A stretch of 30,216 bases of DNA from a bacterium UBP15_UBA6099 (lineage in GTDB: Bacteria > UBP15 > UBA6099). The notes beneath the pieces are model-generated. The model was given only the letters and a program-made list of their open reading frames with translations. It was not told where the DNA came from and made no database searches. Made by a program: the position numbers and the translations under genes. The stretch is from NCBI GenBank assembly GCA_002435745.1, contig DIWT01000022.1, positions 1-30,216 on the forward strand. The letters run 5' to 3'. Below, piece after piece: positions 11,901 to 16,430 of this stretch. The stretch's first letter is position 1. Each line of letters opens with the position of its first letter.

Positions 11901-13514
11901 CGCGGGAACCTGAACCTCTATCGCGGTGTCGCCCCATGAATTTACCGTCGCGGCTTGCCCCAGAATCGTCACAGCGCCGTCGGTTCCGAACCTTCTTCCG
12001 TTTATCGTTATCACTCCGTCCGTGTCTCCGGCGTCATACTCCCTCGCCGCGTTCGCCACCGCCGGCGTCGTCAAGCTCGTTATCTGCGGATAAACGTAAA
12101 AATCCAACGGCGTCGGGTCCGCCCCTCCGCATGTGTAAACGGACAAACCGTCCGTTCCCGTTCCTCCATATACGTCTATCGCTGTGTTTATTGTGAATGT
12201 GATCGTTGTGTCGTTCCACACGGAAACATCGGCGCACAACACCTCATAAGTCCCGATTTTCACAACGTTCGATGGAGACAAACACGATGACCCGAACCTA
12301 GAACCCGTGATTGTTATTGTCTGCGCGGGCCTCCCCCCCAAATTATCCAATCCGGCATCGTCGAAGTTTGTGTATGAAACAGCGTCCGGCCTTAAATCCC
12401 AATATCCTGTCAGATAGAAACTCTGCGTGTCGCTTACGTCCTCATGATAATAATCAATGGAAGTGGCGCTGTTCGTTGTCACGAACATTCTTGCCCAGTC
12501 CGAGCCGCCTTGTTCCGATTCCTGAAGGTCCAGATACCGGTTTAATCCTGACCCCGTTGTTCTTGTTCCAATGGTTTGTTCGTTTCCAGCGTCCCAATTG
12601 CCGATGACCACGTCAGCGATGGTGTTCGCTGGAATTCCCAACGCGGAAATGTCCACAGTCTGCCATGTGCCGTCGCTTGCGGGATTCCCGAAAACCTGCA
12701 TCAACTCGGTGTATCTTCCGGGGTTGGTCGTCCAGTAGCCCAACAAATTGAATGTTACATTGGCGTTCGACTGGGCATATAACTGAACCCTAGCGTTCGC
12801 TGTTCCATCCGCCTGCGCTATAAAAGTCGCCGTGTCAACTCCGCCTGATTCCGCTTCGTGAATATCCGCAGTTCTGTTAAGCGCCGAACCGAAAGTTCTT
12901 ACGCCTGCTTCGTATTCATTGCCTTGATCTGCGTTTGAAACCGCGATCTCAGCAAGTTGATTTGCGCCAACGCCGTATGCGTTTAAATTCCTTGTCTGCC
13001 AAGAAGCATTCGCGCCCGCCGTGAAACTGTCAAAACTTTCCACGTATGTTCCTTCAGTCCAATATCCTAAAACCGCAAATGTATTGTCTGTCGTGTTTTC
13101 CGCGTAAACCTGAATCTGCGAGGACGCATTCGTGTTAACGTGCATTACGATAATATCTCTGCCTCCCCCTTCAGCCTCATGAAGTTGAAACCTTCTGTCG
13201 AGGGCAGAACCGGCTTGCCTTGCGCCGGCCCATCTTTCGCTGCCTTGATTTTGGTTTCTAGCCGCAACCTCCACTATGGAGTTCGCAGGCACGCCAAAAC
13301 CGGCTAAACTTACAGTCTGCCATGATCCCGCTGCGGGAGACGTGAATGTGTCAAACATATCAACATGGCACGGCGCAGAATGCGCTCTTGCAGGCATAAG
13401 CAAAGCCGCCATGAGCAGAGCTAGCGCTAACATGACACTGCTCTTGTACGACATTGCCAGAATCGACTTTGCTCTTCCTATTTGAATTTTTTGTTTGAAA
13501 GTTTGAATATTCAT
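1..13514 (-). CDS. Giant secreted multidomain repeat protein (5' complete, 3' end outside window)
   Basis: The frame is open on the minus strand from an ATG at 13514 to the window edge, 4504 codons without a stop that I could find; frame checks at about 9104, 2864 and 275 agree. The ATG follows GAGGAAAA at a normal distance. Residues 1-46 look like a signal peptide with a long basic n-region, a hydrophobic core (VMLALALLMAALLM) and a PARA-type cleavage site. In order follow three SWQT...GYW repeats (about 38-373), three IPT/TIG-like domains (to about 665), two Cys-rich CRWSL units (to about 860), alternating fibronectin-like units (to about 1430), DUF2341 cassette 1 with a Gly-rich insert, two TIG domains, DUF2341 cassette 2 with a Cys-rich insert, a lamin-tail-like domain (about 2870-2985), two ITPP-type Ig units, and ten Ig-like units. 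This is probably an exported surface or extracellular protein. An adhesive role is inferred; no enzyme motif is visible. Confidence 0.9.
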   Translation of the reverse strand, partial: MNIQTFKQKIQIGRAKSILAMSYKSSVMLALALLMAALLMPARAHSAPCHVDMFDTFTSPAAGSWQTVSLAGFGVPANSIVEVAARNQNQGSERWAGARQAGSALDRRFQLHEAEGGGRDIIVMHVNTNASSQIQVYAENTTDNTFAVLGYWTEGTYVESFDSFTAGANASWQTRNLNAYGVGANQLAEIAVSNADQGNEYEAGVRTFGSALNRTADIHEAESGGVDTATFIAQADGTANARVQLYAQSNANVTFNLLGYWTTNPGRYTELMQVFGNPASDGTWQTVDISALGIPANTIADVVIGNWDAGNEQTIGTRTTGSGLNRYLDLQESEQGGSDWARMFVTTNSATSIDYYHEDVSDTQSFYLTGYWDLRPDAVSYTNFDDAGLDNLGGRPAQTITITGSRFGSSCLSPSNVVKIGTYEVLCADVSVWNDTTITFTINTAIDVYGGTGTDGLSVYTCGGADPTPLDFYVYPQITSLTTPAVANAAREYDAGDTDGVITINGRRFGTDGAVTILGQAATVNSWGDTAIEVQVPASIADDSYTGDIVVTRTTPADSRTATFTGFRVLPRISSIVPSCGPNGATVEIQGNHLCQTGACPGAGSRATATHKVTFNSGQIAPDVSVTAWGHASITVAVPAAAVTGDVVVTSDSRTSDAEEFVVDNSYPSQSNHSPADGSAINTASPTVTLLLDQVGVCRWSLVNQAYSAMPPANECDGAGTMNISCDVSGMPEGTSNAYIACSDYCSNAHTEELEYTVDTAAPTQLTWDPDKGDTICGTSPSVEVTTDENAWCRWSLSDKDYTNMTAPTDGNCSGSGSQTLTCDVSGLSSGNNNVYISCKDTAGNEQYWHNNENINYYVDLVPPIGLANSTPTDGETNVDFNPTLKVTGAVDMSAISYYFQIATDALFTANLQQSGWVSGTDEWTVPAALSADTVYYWRAKAKDTCGTEASYTTAFTFRTIPLTPVITFVSFNQATDASGEVTVTYNLTDLNNDAARLLIEYSIDGATWYQARIKDPASAGTVDNTGVSAGTSTGQITGVATPQAGATFVWLTMSVDNEGGAFLLEDDSMYMRATTFDAAQGETRVSSAFKVDNQAPKNYNCATPPNGTTGVSTDPTMSVAAATDISDIEYYIQLAEDEGITTGVQVSGWQAGLTWNPATLTQGVRYYWHVKARDQYGNESSYSTPTWDFLVAQDEPDTYVSTAVQTSTDGTGKVTVTFNISDPQNDISSMLIHFSVDGGSIWRQAYIESSSVGVVNNAGVNTGTSTGQITGIATPQTGATFVWHTQHANNEGGAYLGESTAVYVRLTPKDGTNTGATRYSMFFAVDNVAPISLALQYPENLDTYIGVNVTLTAQPPVDISTVLYMFQVDEAGADWLAPGLQQSGWETTNTWAVSSQLNYADDYDYRVKAKDQFGNEGAYVAVPWRFTTTPPPDGAAWPFDTDTDYTYDSAKISVDTGMAKLRPNANPDWMNDAWLYRKVVTINNTANPFLLTDQQIKVELNSVVFDFSKAKANGEDIRFTASDGVTPLSYWIKPDYDSGAQTGTIWVKVPTVPQNSTTDIYMYYGNAAAADASSLAATMDAQTFSDGATAWNNLASSSGVDLTYNGNDAIIGTPLIVDGSIVTLNCDAGCYYPYIRVVNGGVIKTTSMNGLRLYAKEIFVDATSKIEANRMGYAGGAQNTVRYTGNDGTSPSGTPGTAGGNGGVSTGTNDGPGGGGGAHGGLGGSGGQARTAGTIGAGGGTAYGNNSNETTFYGAGGGAGAKSARSVDAARGVGGAGGAGGGIVLLDAETITIQGTVSADGEGGKQGKCYNDADSGGGGGGGAGGTVLLRGQTVTVAATGLIAARGGAGALKTYYSGSGGGGGGGRVKVLCQTCNVTGTLSAAGGVNGGVSNSNPQSTAGTIGSTYTSPGGFFYSYNLANAASGNIVSVDINPFFMGGTFQAQNTTPSAPAAGSLAFKIQKASDSSDLCGIDETQAAAGYLTNACTIEDVPVKLRANLVMNTAPGTPTVNNWTYSYYTRNRPDLTIPASVGAEEAFVYFTDMPTVQPNMLKGQVYAEVTAFSATINAGTVEFQISNNGANWYYHNGTSWQAQTGGGYPLQSNTAAEINAKVSTFDNEIGDGTFFFRAFMVSDGAQKSELDNVDIVYSLPARPIITSLVPASGVAGQEIIINGSNFGLTQAASTVMFNGVVAGTANFWSANQIRVNAPAGVSTGHVVVMVRSVLSEQVPASLFTVSAPTITSVTPSQGYGGDVVLIEGNNFGMVKGTSTVKFHNGVSASCSSWSNSALICVVPSGAQTGNIVVTTEGGSATVAFTITTDTSIWPFEVPGDYTKSSANILIESGYAFLATVNTPTWFNRNWTSRRVLTIGNTSGVAQADFQVPVYLTVSNFDFDEADPDGDDIRFTTSDGTTLIEYYWIQSYDSVGKTATIWVKVPNIPVGGTTIYIYYGNPSVGAVSNKANTFIDDTFTDGVGTWTQTDVVSDIDETTDTAYIEFQVNTVPRTCDENWGSSCYGCTNYNGNCTGCAPPCVTCAGSSCVGSEAIDSLTVNQGTFLLPGATYNVTVAHHTFGGNRFSISYLPPGAGAWTQLYCSPAAIPLGEGVFTSGNFTLNATPGTHKVRAAMNYNVNCPFTCATQYCDTDELDIYVNYKSGGYFTSDALPGFMGGITFTSPNAQPAGTTLTYQIMKAADNNELCSITRAAANGGYAIPGGTDCADYTGSVYIRSDMSTTSVTSSPTVNSWSLRYYRRKVADVSVTGYGALQNRQYPTDSPTVVNDTGLSFEEIISFTEILYPNTADVTYQISNDGSNWYYYNGSNWAAAAGQAQSNAGSVLQDNIMTFHTDIGIGTFYFKAYLNSNGSQQSGVDGISINTAQLTFSQVLNFGIQAGQGDRYVQIYNPYSTNYDLSGHVLGIGPGTEYTIPAGETIPSKGHYIVAKSQAEFINRFGCDAAYVNEWTNLSMASAGDEVYLKTNAGAGSSIDLVVWGAYNGAQLPEGQFTAPPGTAAPTHAAGKCVTRLVEGYEGNERDTGADADTSPENEEDLAATFMVDDPSPFCMPPTNGTIAINDSDGYTKIANPVMTLTCEDPAGVDCNSSDSIRMACTEAALSSATWIPFEKKCNESGYSCSFNILTGPGCAAGEGTKNVYIEFKNDRGYSQATHPSDSTIYDITPPVISQVLAYSDKETYLCGTDGGCATLSPILGGTVYYNNLGGQGNGQKMYIELVWDDPGGAKYEYRGQYAFGGNPTYDGATVGPDSNGADGWKQYYKIDSGETDEIGIKFTVYDKAGNSSFVTLNFVMDNVTPTITYNWPTAGGRSNWYKDNPGNVINIDFGWVNKCPLYSAKYRVESGSWVNIYAPAYSVTDYTSNWGLVWNDVPEGSNKVDIQAMDGCGNTLTHTYIENTTGFIFRKDITPPTITAISMISDADDYFYGTTDGLDCSNIAAYPGLTCTAWFNSVAGEGGGQNLDIEVTWSDTASQNRAQGSVAFGSNPAPDYFGPPWNIYYTVPNGAVDQLSKEFSVYDEPGNKRAVKVDFKVDNVKPTITINSPAASSWHSADFDVSVTNADAAPSSGLVACYYRVLSDTVETVAWTSYSCAGNPPTITVGVGDNCDVEGADICEIQLYSKDRVNTSLTASRVFSIDWQSPTITINSPAASSWHGPDFVVDVTNADPGTGSGLDVCEYMVESDGVETLGWTVYACATDPTLTVGASDLCDVEGADKCEISFRSSDIAGNNSLAASRLFSIDWQDPTVTINAPAASSWQGPNFALDVTNADTGSGVDVCEYRVVSDSVETLAWTVYACATDPTITVGVGNDCDVEGADKCEVSVRVTDAAGNGPVSASRLFGIDWADPTVTINSPAASSWQGADFTFDVTNADTGSGVGVCEYRVVSDSVETLGWTVYGCGTDPTITVGVGDDCDVEGVDECEVFVRVTDVAGNGPVSASRVFSIDWADPTITINAPAASSWQGADFTFDVTNADTGSGVDVCEYRVVSDSVETLAWTVYACATDPTITVGVGNDCDVEGADKCEVFARVTDIAGNGPISASRLFGIDWQNPTVTINAPAASSWQGPDFTFDVTNADTGSGLDICEYRVVSDGVETLGWTVYGCGTDPTITVGVGDDCDVEGADKCEVFARATDLAGNGPVTASRLFGIDWQNPTVTINAPAASSWQGADFTFDVTNADTGSGVDVCEYRVVSDSVETLAWTVYACATDPTITVGVGNDCDVEGADKCEVSVRVTDVAGNGPVSASRLFGIDWANPTVTINSPVASSWQGPDFTLDVTNADTGSGVGVCEYRVESDGIETLAWTVYGCGTDPTITVGVGDDCDVEGADECEVFVRVTDVAGNGPVSASRVFGIDWANPTVTINAPAASAWQKPSFVLDVTNADTGSGVDVCEYRVVSDSVETLGWTVYACATDPTITVGVGNDCDVEGADKCEVSVRVTDVAGNGPVSASRIFSIDWTDPTVTINAPAASSWQGSDFTFDVTNADTGSGVGVCEYRVESDGIE
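2930..4020 (-). repeat. Two ITPP-type Ig-like units in the giant protein
   Basis: Two related units begin with DITPP followed by V/T-I-S/T (near 4015 and 3290). Both contain a W-x-D aromatic strand, an AFG-x-NP turn and a YYKID/YYTVP strand, and end in FTVYDKAGN or FSVYDEPGN followed by a VDN linker. They are separated by a different domain containing KYRVESGSW and DGCGNTLTH. They resemble generic bacterial Ig-like folds and lead directly into the ten-unit array. The duplication is inferred from shared motif order; sequence identity is moderate. Confidence 0.65.
4480..4910 (-). other. Lamin-tail-like domain (LTD) in the giant protein
   Basis: This part of the giant frame reads as a lamin-tail-like beta-sandwich. 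It shows RYVQIYNPYS and DLSGHVLGIG, then TIPAGETIPSKGHYIVAK, and SAGDEVYLKTNAGAGSSIDL followed by VVWGAYNG. The pattern 'E/Q-I-x-N-P ... D-L-S-G-x-x-L ... I-P-A-G ... L-x-x-x-G-D-x-V-x-L' is characteristic of the LTD family found in secreted bacterial proteins. It follows cassette 2 directly. Its role is probably structural or binding; the function is not predicted. Confidence 0.65.
4900..6560 (-). repeat. DUF2341-headed cassette, copy 2 (Cys-rich insert)
   Basis: The cassette opens with WPFEVPGDYTKSSANI, then a DUF2341-type domain with W-x-x-R-R-V-L-TI, DGDDIRFTTSDG, TIWVKVPNIP and IYIYYGNP. An insert follows that contains eight cysteines in about 34 residues (5899-6006). The cassette then resumes with GFMGGITF, QIMKAADNNELCSI, SPTVNSWSLRYY and YQISNDGSNWYYYNGSNW. 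The same motif order occurs in copy 1 at 7070-9205. DUF2341 is a family of unknown function found in large secreted proteins. Confidence 0.75.
6560..7070 (-). other. Pair of IPT/TIG domains between the two cassettes
   Basis: Two IPT/TIG-type units lie in tandem. The first shows PIITSLVPASGVAGQEIIIN, then GSNFG and VNAPAGVSTGHVVV. The second shows APTITSVTPSQGYGGDVVLI, then EGNNFG and VPSGAQTGNIVVTT. The I-x-S-x-x-P-x-x-G-x-x-G-x-x-V/I-x-I-x-G-x-x-F-G signature is the standard TIG pattern. These Ig-like folds are common in extracellular bacterial proteins. Their position between the two DUF2341 cassettes means the larger duplicated block includes a TIG-containing linker. Confidence 0.8.
7070..9205 (-). 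repeat. DUF2341-headed cassette, copy 1 (Gly-rich insert)
   Basis: The cassette opens with AAWPFDTDTDYTYDSAKI, then a DUF2341-type domain (AWLYRKVVTI, GEDIRFTASDG, TIWVKVPTVP, IYMYYGNA). A glycine-rich insert occupies about 7840-8460. The cassette resumes with FFMGGTFQ, FKIQKASDSSDLCGI, GTPTVNNWTYSYY and FQISNNGANWYYHNGTSW. Flanking motifs match copy 2 in order and spacing outside the insert, so one copy probably arose by duplication inside the gene. Confidence 0.75.
7840..8460 (-). other. Glycine-rich insert in the giant protein
   Basis: On the coding strand this stretch is dominated by GGN codons. It includes runs such as PGGGGGAHGGLGGSGG, YGAGGGAGA, VGGAGGAGGGIVLLDAE, DSGGGGGGGAGGTVLLRG and SGSGGGGGGRVKV. 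Short hydrophobic strands (IVLLDAETITIQGTV, TVLLRGQTVTVAATG) alternate with the Gly runs, which suggests a beta-helix or stacked turn-strand fold rather than a disordered linker. On the plus strand it appears as CCGCCG-rich simple sequence, liable to slippage during replication. Confidence 0.8.
9220..10930 (-). repeat. Interleaved fibronectin-like (X) and STGQITG (Y) units, order X-Y-X-Y-X
   Basis: Three fibronectin-type-III-like units (about 10930-10640, 10230-9940, 9530-9220) share a D-I/M-S-x-I/V-x-Y strand, then QSGW or VSGW, and end in YYWRAKAKD, YYWHVKARD or YDYRVKAKD. Two other units (about 10640-10235 and 9930-9540) lie between them. They share VTVTYNLTD or VTVTFNISD, an ID/VD-G-x-x-W strand, GTSTGQITG and VATPQAGATFVW or IATPQTGATFVW. 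The X-Y pair therefore appears twice, with a terminal X. Confidence 0.75.
10940..11520 (-). repeat. Two Cys-rich CRWSL units in the giant protein
   Basis: Two units show the same pattern: CRWSL, then Y-S/T-x-M, a CDG/CSG turn, SCDVSGMPEG or TCDVSGLSSG, and AYIACSDYC or VYISCKDTAGN. They lie between the TIG domains and the fibronectin-like block. Paired cysteines suggest disulfides formed outside the cytoplasm. I do not recognise a named family with confidence. Confidence 0.6.
11520..12395 (-). other. Three IPT/TIG-like domains in the N-terminal part of the giant protein
   Basis: Consecutive units carry TIG-type glycine turns: GRPAQTITITGSRFGSS, DGVITINGRRFGTDGAV and NGATVEIQGNHLC. Each is followed by a W-x-D/G-T/A strand (VWNDTTITF, SWGDTAIEVQVP, WGHASITVAVP). 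The first unit also has a YTCGG-type motif. They follow the GYW repeats directly. Confidence 0.7.
12395..13400 (-). repeat. Three N-terminal SWQT...GYW repeats, 107-112 residues each
   Basis: Three tandem units lie just after the signal peptide. The Trp codons of the S/T-W-Q-T motif fall at 13322, 13001 and 12665 (spacing 321 and 336 bp). Each unit then shows G-V/I-x-A-N, a glycine/Asn segment with N-x-x-x-G-x-E, a G-S-x/G-L-x/N-R turn, D/Q-L/I-H/Q-E-A/S-E, G-G-x-D, and ends in L-G-YW or L-T-GYW. I do not recognise a named family. Because they form the mature N-terminus they are candidates for the distal or binding end of the protein. Confidence 0.8.
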
Positions 13515-13854
13515 GTGGTTTTCCTCGTCATCATATATGTCAACTAACATTAGGCAAGAAACATGCCATAAACAACATAAAACAGCCATGACGGATAAAG
13601 TTGAAAAACATTGTATTAGTGGCATTATTTAGCCGTTTAATTTTCGAAATATAAGGCGGTATATGAAATCAACCAGACAAAAATGCACATCATTGCACAT
13701 CGTAAAGACCACTTCATCACAATTAGTGCATAGCCATGCACCGGTTGAGAAACATTATTCTAACTGGCCGGAAAAACACAAACTAGAAATAATTCGACTT
13801 TTATATCAATCCTTGAGTCACATCAGCCTACCCCGCATTCCTCGCCAATGCAGG
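13515..13854. other. Intergenic region upstream of the giant gene
   Basis: About 340 bases of AT-rich sequence separate the giant gene's start from the tRNA terminator. It holds the giant gene's ribosome binding site (GAGGA, about 13522-13526 on the minus strand). A TTGCCT/TATGAT pair on the minus strand would leave almost no leader, so I do not call it a promoter. Open frames here overlap the tRNA or lack any coding signal. I see no gene. Confidence 0.6.
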
Positions 13855-13857
13855 CTA

Positions 13858-13890
13858 AAAACAAAAAAGGCGCTCCCTGTTCGGAACGCC
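13858..13890 (-). terminator. Rho-independent terminator of tRNA-Ser
   Basis: Just 3' of the tRNA, minus-strand GGCGTTCC (13883-13890) pairs with GGGAGCGCC (13869-13877) through one G-T wobble, giving an eight-pair stem. It is followed by TTTTTT and further T-rich sequence (13868 downwards). This is a standard intrinsic terminator placed to end the tRNA transcript. Confidence 0.85.
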
Positions 13891-13903
13891 CCTTTGTGTC
13901 CAG

Positions 13904-13990
13904 CGGAGAGGGTGGGATTCGAACCCACGTTGACGCAAGCGCCAAATCGGTTTTCGAGACCGACGCCTTCAGCCTCTCGGCCACCTCTCC
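13904..13990 (-). tRNA. tRNA-Ser (anticodon CGA)
   Basis: The 87-nt gene folds as a class II tRNA. The acceptor GGAGAGG pairs with CCTCTCC. The D arm GCC...GGC is present. The anticodon stem TCGGT/ACCGA encloses the loop CTCGAAA, giving anticodon CGA, which reads UCG. The long variable arm (TTGGCG-CTTG-CGTCAA) is diagnostic of Ser/Leu/Tyr types. The T arm is GTGGG-TTCGAAT-CCCAC, and the discriminator base is G, as usual for serine. The 3' CCA is not encoded (GCT follows), so it must be added after transcription. Confidence 0.96.
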
Positions 13991-14011
13991 AGATGGCAAA
14001 ACTGCCTTATA

Positions 14012-14040
14012 TTTATAGCGTTTTCCATTTTACGTGTCAA
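14012..14040 (-). promoter_or_regulatory. Sigma-70-type promoter of tRNA-Ser
   Basis: On the minus strand a consensus -35 TTGACA (14035-14040) is followed by a 17-base spacer and -10 TATAAA (14012-14017). The expected start falls around 14005, about 15 bases before the mature tRNA. It lies just beyond the transporter stop codon, so the tRNA can be made independently of it. Confidence 0.8.
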
Positions 14041-14103
14041 CGCGGCTTTTTTTTCTGGTTCATCCTCTTTGGCAGTTTGCCTGTTTTATGCTTTCTTGCT
14101 CTC

Positions 14104-15396
14104 TCACGCCTTCGCTTTTACGTTCCATTGGGACAGCATCAGGAAGAACGGAACGACGGCCAGCGGAGCGAATATGTGAAAGAAATATTGCGTTCCGTAC
14201 ACTCCGGCCAGATAACCGAGGAGCGGCGCTTGAATCGCGGCCCCGATCGAACCGCAGCCGTTGATAAATCCCGCTGCTGTTGCCGCGCCTTTCCGGGAGC
14301 CGAAATCCATCGCGGCCGCTCCTGTCATGATGGAGTCCGGCCCGTATATCATAAAGAAAATCACGGACGCTCCGAGAATCATCGGAACTATTCCCATTGA
14401 GGTTAACTTTGTTTGAAGGACACAGGCGATGACTAAACCCAGAAACATGATCGCGCACACTGGAGCGCGGCGCGACTGCATCAGCTTGTCCGAAACATAC
14501 CCCGCGCTGATTGCTCCCAGAAAACCGGCGATCTCAGGGAGATTCGCCATGTATCCGGACTTTATCGGGTCATAGCCCAGTTGGCGGGTCATATAGAAAG
14601 GCAACCAGCCCAGCAGGGCGTACCGTATGAACTTCAGGCAGAAATACGATATTCCCATAAGCCAGACCATGTGATGTGAAAGGACTTCGCGAATTACGCT
14701 GCTGTCCGCCGCTCCGGTTTCGGCTCTTTTATCCGCAGCCGCGCATTCGAGCCTTTCAGCTTCGCGTCCCTTGTCGTCGCCGTATTTCTGTTCGGCGGAA
14801 GGCAGTCCCAACTGTTCTGGCGTGTCCTTATGGAACAATATGTAAACGATGGCGATAGCCAGCAGGAGGAATGCGGGAACTGCAAAAGCGGATTTCAGTC
14901 CCCACCGGCCAAGGCAGTAAGTGGCAATGAATCCGGCTCCGAAACTCCCTATCTGGTAGCACGTGCTGTAGAAACCCATTATGGTGCCGCGCTCGCGGGT
15001 GGCAAACCACTGGGTCATGGATTTTACACAGTTCGACCATCCGCTTGATTGGACGTAACCGTTTATTCCCCACAGCAGAACCAGCATGATAAAAGCCGGC
15101 ACAAAGCCGAACAACAGGCTCATTGCCGCCGAACTGATCATGCCTATAGACAGCATAACCCGCGCGCCAAGCCTGTCTCCCAGCATCCCGTTGAGAAACT
15201 GTCCGACCGCGTAGAGAGCCAGATACGCCCCCTCTATCCAGCCTAGTTCCGCAACTGTCAATCCATAGTCGTCTATCAGAGATGTTTTGCACACCGACAG
15301 GTTTTTTCGGGTCAGATAAAACCCGGCGTACACTATCCACAGAATGGAAAAGCTGCGAATCCTGTAGCCGGCGTACTTAGATTTTATTTTTTCCAT
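14104..15396 (-). CDS. MFS transporter, organophosphate:phosphate antiporter (GlpT/UhpT-like) family
   Basis: This is a 430-residue inner-membrane protein with twelve hydrophobic segments and a long charged central loop (about 190-240). The family exchanges phosphorylated small molecules such as glycerol-3-phosphate or hexose phosphates for inorganic phosphate. Two arginines that bind the phosphate in GlpT (R45 and R269) have apparent counterparts: R30 in FYLTRKN and R258 in FIRYALLGW. The GDRLGAR loop between helices 2 and 3 is also typical. The start at 15396 (MEKIKSKY) has GGCGGA six bases upstream and fits the family length. An in-frame extension to 15519 would run through the predicted promoter. 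The substrate cannot be read from sequence; hexose phosphate, glycerol phosphate or a phosphoglycerate are options. The gene diverges from the methyltransferase gene. Confidence 0.87.
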   Translation of the reverse strand: MEKIKSKYAGYRIRSFSILWIVYAGFYLTRKNLSVCKTSLIDDYGLTVAELGWIEGAYLALYAVGQFLNGMLGDRLGARVMLSIGMISSAAMSLLFGFVPAFIMLVLLWGINGYVQSSGWSNCVKSMTQWFATRERGTIMGFYSTCYQIGSFGAGFIATYCLGRWGLKSAFAVPAFLLLAIAIVYILFHKDTPEQLGLPSAEQKYGDDKGREAERLECAAADKRAETGAADSSVIREVLSHHMVWLMGISYFCLKFIRYALLGWLPFYMTRQLGYDPIKSGYMANLPEIAGFLGAISAGYVSDKLMQSRRAPVCAIMFLGLVIACVLQTKLTSMGIVPMILGASVIFFMIYGPDSIMTGAAAMDFGSRKGAATAAGFINGCGSIGAAIQAPLLGYLAGVYGTQYFFHIFAPLAVVPFFLMLSQWNVKAKA

Positions 15397-15433
15397 TATG
15401 ATTCCGCCAGTCATGTATTTGACATCCCGGAAT

Positions 15434-15441
15434 TTTATACC
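15434..15441 (-). promoter_or_regulatory. Extended -10 element, likely promoter of the MFS transporter
   Basis: The minus strand reads TGGTATAAAATT, an extended -10 (TGnTATAAA), about 38 bases before the chosen ATG. No good -35 is seen at 16-18 bases, as is common with extended -10 promoters. A start near 15427 would give a leader of about 30 bases. Confidence 0.45.
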
Positions 15442-15533
15442 AATCAAAAGGCAAAAACCATCGGCGTTGAAAACGATTAAGAACTTTGCGCAACTCTCGC
15501 CGCTTAGCTCTGCCGGCAAGCGACTCGCCGATA

Positions 15534-15562
15534 TTGCTTTATCCTACGGTTTGGAATATATT
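15534..15562 (+). promoter_or_regulatory. Likely promoter of the TylF-family methyltransferase
   Basis: TTGCTT (15534-15539), a 17-base spacer and TATATT (15557-15562) lie 25 bases upstream of the ATG at 15588. The predicted start near 15569 leaves room for the purine-rich ribosome site AGAAAGAG. The match to consensus is moderate. Confidence 0.5.
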
Positions 15563-15587
15563 GATTTTAAAAAAAGAAAGAGCGAAT

Positions 15588-16430
15588 ATGAATCAATCCG
15601 CCGAAATCAATTGCGATCCATCCGAAATGTACCTTGAATTGCTTAAGGGTTGTCTGACGAGACTTTTGTTCAGCGAATACAATTACGAGCCTGCGAAGCT
15701 TCTGCCGGGAGATGTCGGAAAAGTGTTGAATCCGAAATTGGGAAGATATCTGACAAAACGCGGAATGCAGATTGTGCGAAGGGTCAAGATCGACGCTGAG
15801 GCGAGAGAGGGAGGAAGGGATTGGCCGAGCGACGCGGAAACCATGGTCGGACTAAAGAGGCTCGACAATATTTCATTTTGCGTAAAACAGATTTTGAAGG
15901 ACGGGATACCCGGAGATTTTCTGGAAACAGGCGTCTGGCGCGGCGGAGCGTCAATCTTTATGAAGGCGGCTCTTGTGGTTTACGGAGGACGCGACCGGAC
16001 TATCTGGGTCGCGGACTCTTTCGAGGGACTGCCTAAACCGGATGTGGAAAAATACCCCAAAGACAAGGGAGACATGCATTGGACATTCGACAACCTGCGG
16101 GTCTCTATGGAAGAAGTCAGAGGCAATTTTGAAAGATACGGCCTGCTTGACGATAACATAAAATTTCTCAAGGGATGGTTTTCAGACACGATGCCGTCCG
16201 CCCCGATTGAAAAACTGGCTCTTCTGCGAGCGGATGGGGATATGTACGGCTCGACTATGGACGTGCTAGAACCGATGTACCCCAAACTTTCCAAAGGCGG
16301 TTTTTTAATCATTGACGATTACGCGTTGGAAGGTTGCCGCGCCGCCGTGCATGATTACAGAAAGCGGCACGACATTGCAGAAAATATTATCGACATCGAC
16401 GGAATCGGAGCTTTCTGGCGAAAATCCTGA
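15588..16430 (+). CDS. TylF/macrocin O-methyltransferase family protein
   Basis: This is a 280-residue SAM-dependent methyltransferase. The SAM motif I appears as DFLETGVWRGGAS (110-122). A second motif reads WVADSFEGLPKPD (140-152), typical of TylF. ALLRADGDMYGST (211-223) and GGFLIIDDY (237-245) supply the aspartates (D216, D218, D243, D244) that bind the metal and position the sugar hydroxyl in family members such as TylF and NovP. Family members methylate sugar hydroxyls of macrolides and other glycosides, and many act on cell-surface or lipid-linked glycans. The acceptor here is unknown, as no glycosyltransferases are next to it. The start at 15588 has AGAAAGAG seven bases upstream; an in-frame upstream ATG at 15486 would precede the promoter. 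The N-terminal 80 residues are family-typical but less conserved. Confidence 0.9.
   Translation: MNQSAEINCDPSEMYLELLKGCLTRLLFSEYNYEPAKLLPGDVGKVLNPKLGRYLTKRGMQIVRRVKIDAEAREGGRDWPSDAETMVGLKRLDNISFCVKQILKDGIPGDFLETGVWRGGASIFMKAALVVYGGRDRTIWVADSFEGLPKPDVEKYPKDKGDMHWTFDNLRVSMEEVRGNFERYGLLDDNIKFLKGWFSDTMPSAPIEKLALLRADGDMYGSTMDVLEPMYPKLSKGGFLIIDDYALEGCRAAVHDYRKRHDIAENIIDIDGIGAFWRKS

Noticed and set aside
13527..13560. TTGCCT/TATGAT pair as promoter of the giant gene
   Set aside because: Spacing is acceptable, but the predicted start would fall on the ribosome site and leave almost no leader.
13663..14400. A 245-codon plus-strand frame between the giant gene and the transporter
   Set aside because: It runs antisense through the tRNA-Ser, its promoter and terminator, and the end of the transporter gene. 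The product shows no domain and no ribosome site.
15397..15519. Longer N-terminus for the MFS transporter
   Set aside because: The extra 41 residues do not look like the family and the extended -10 promoter lies inside them. The ATG at 15396 has a ribosome site and fits the family length.
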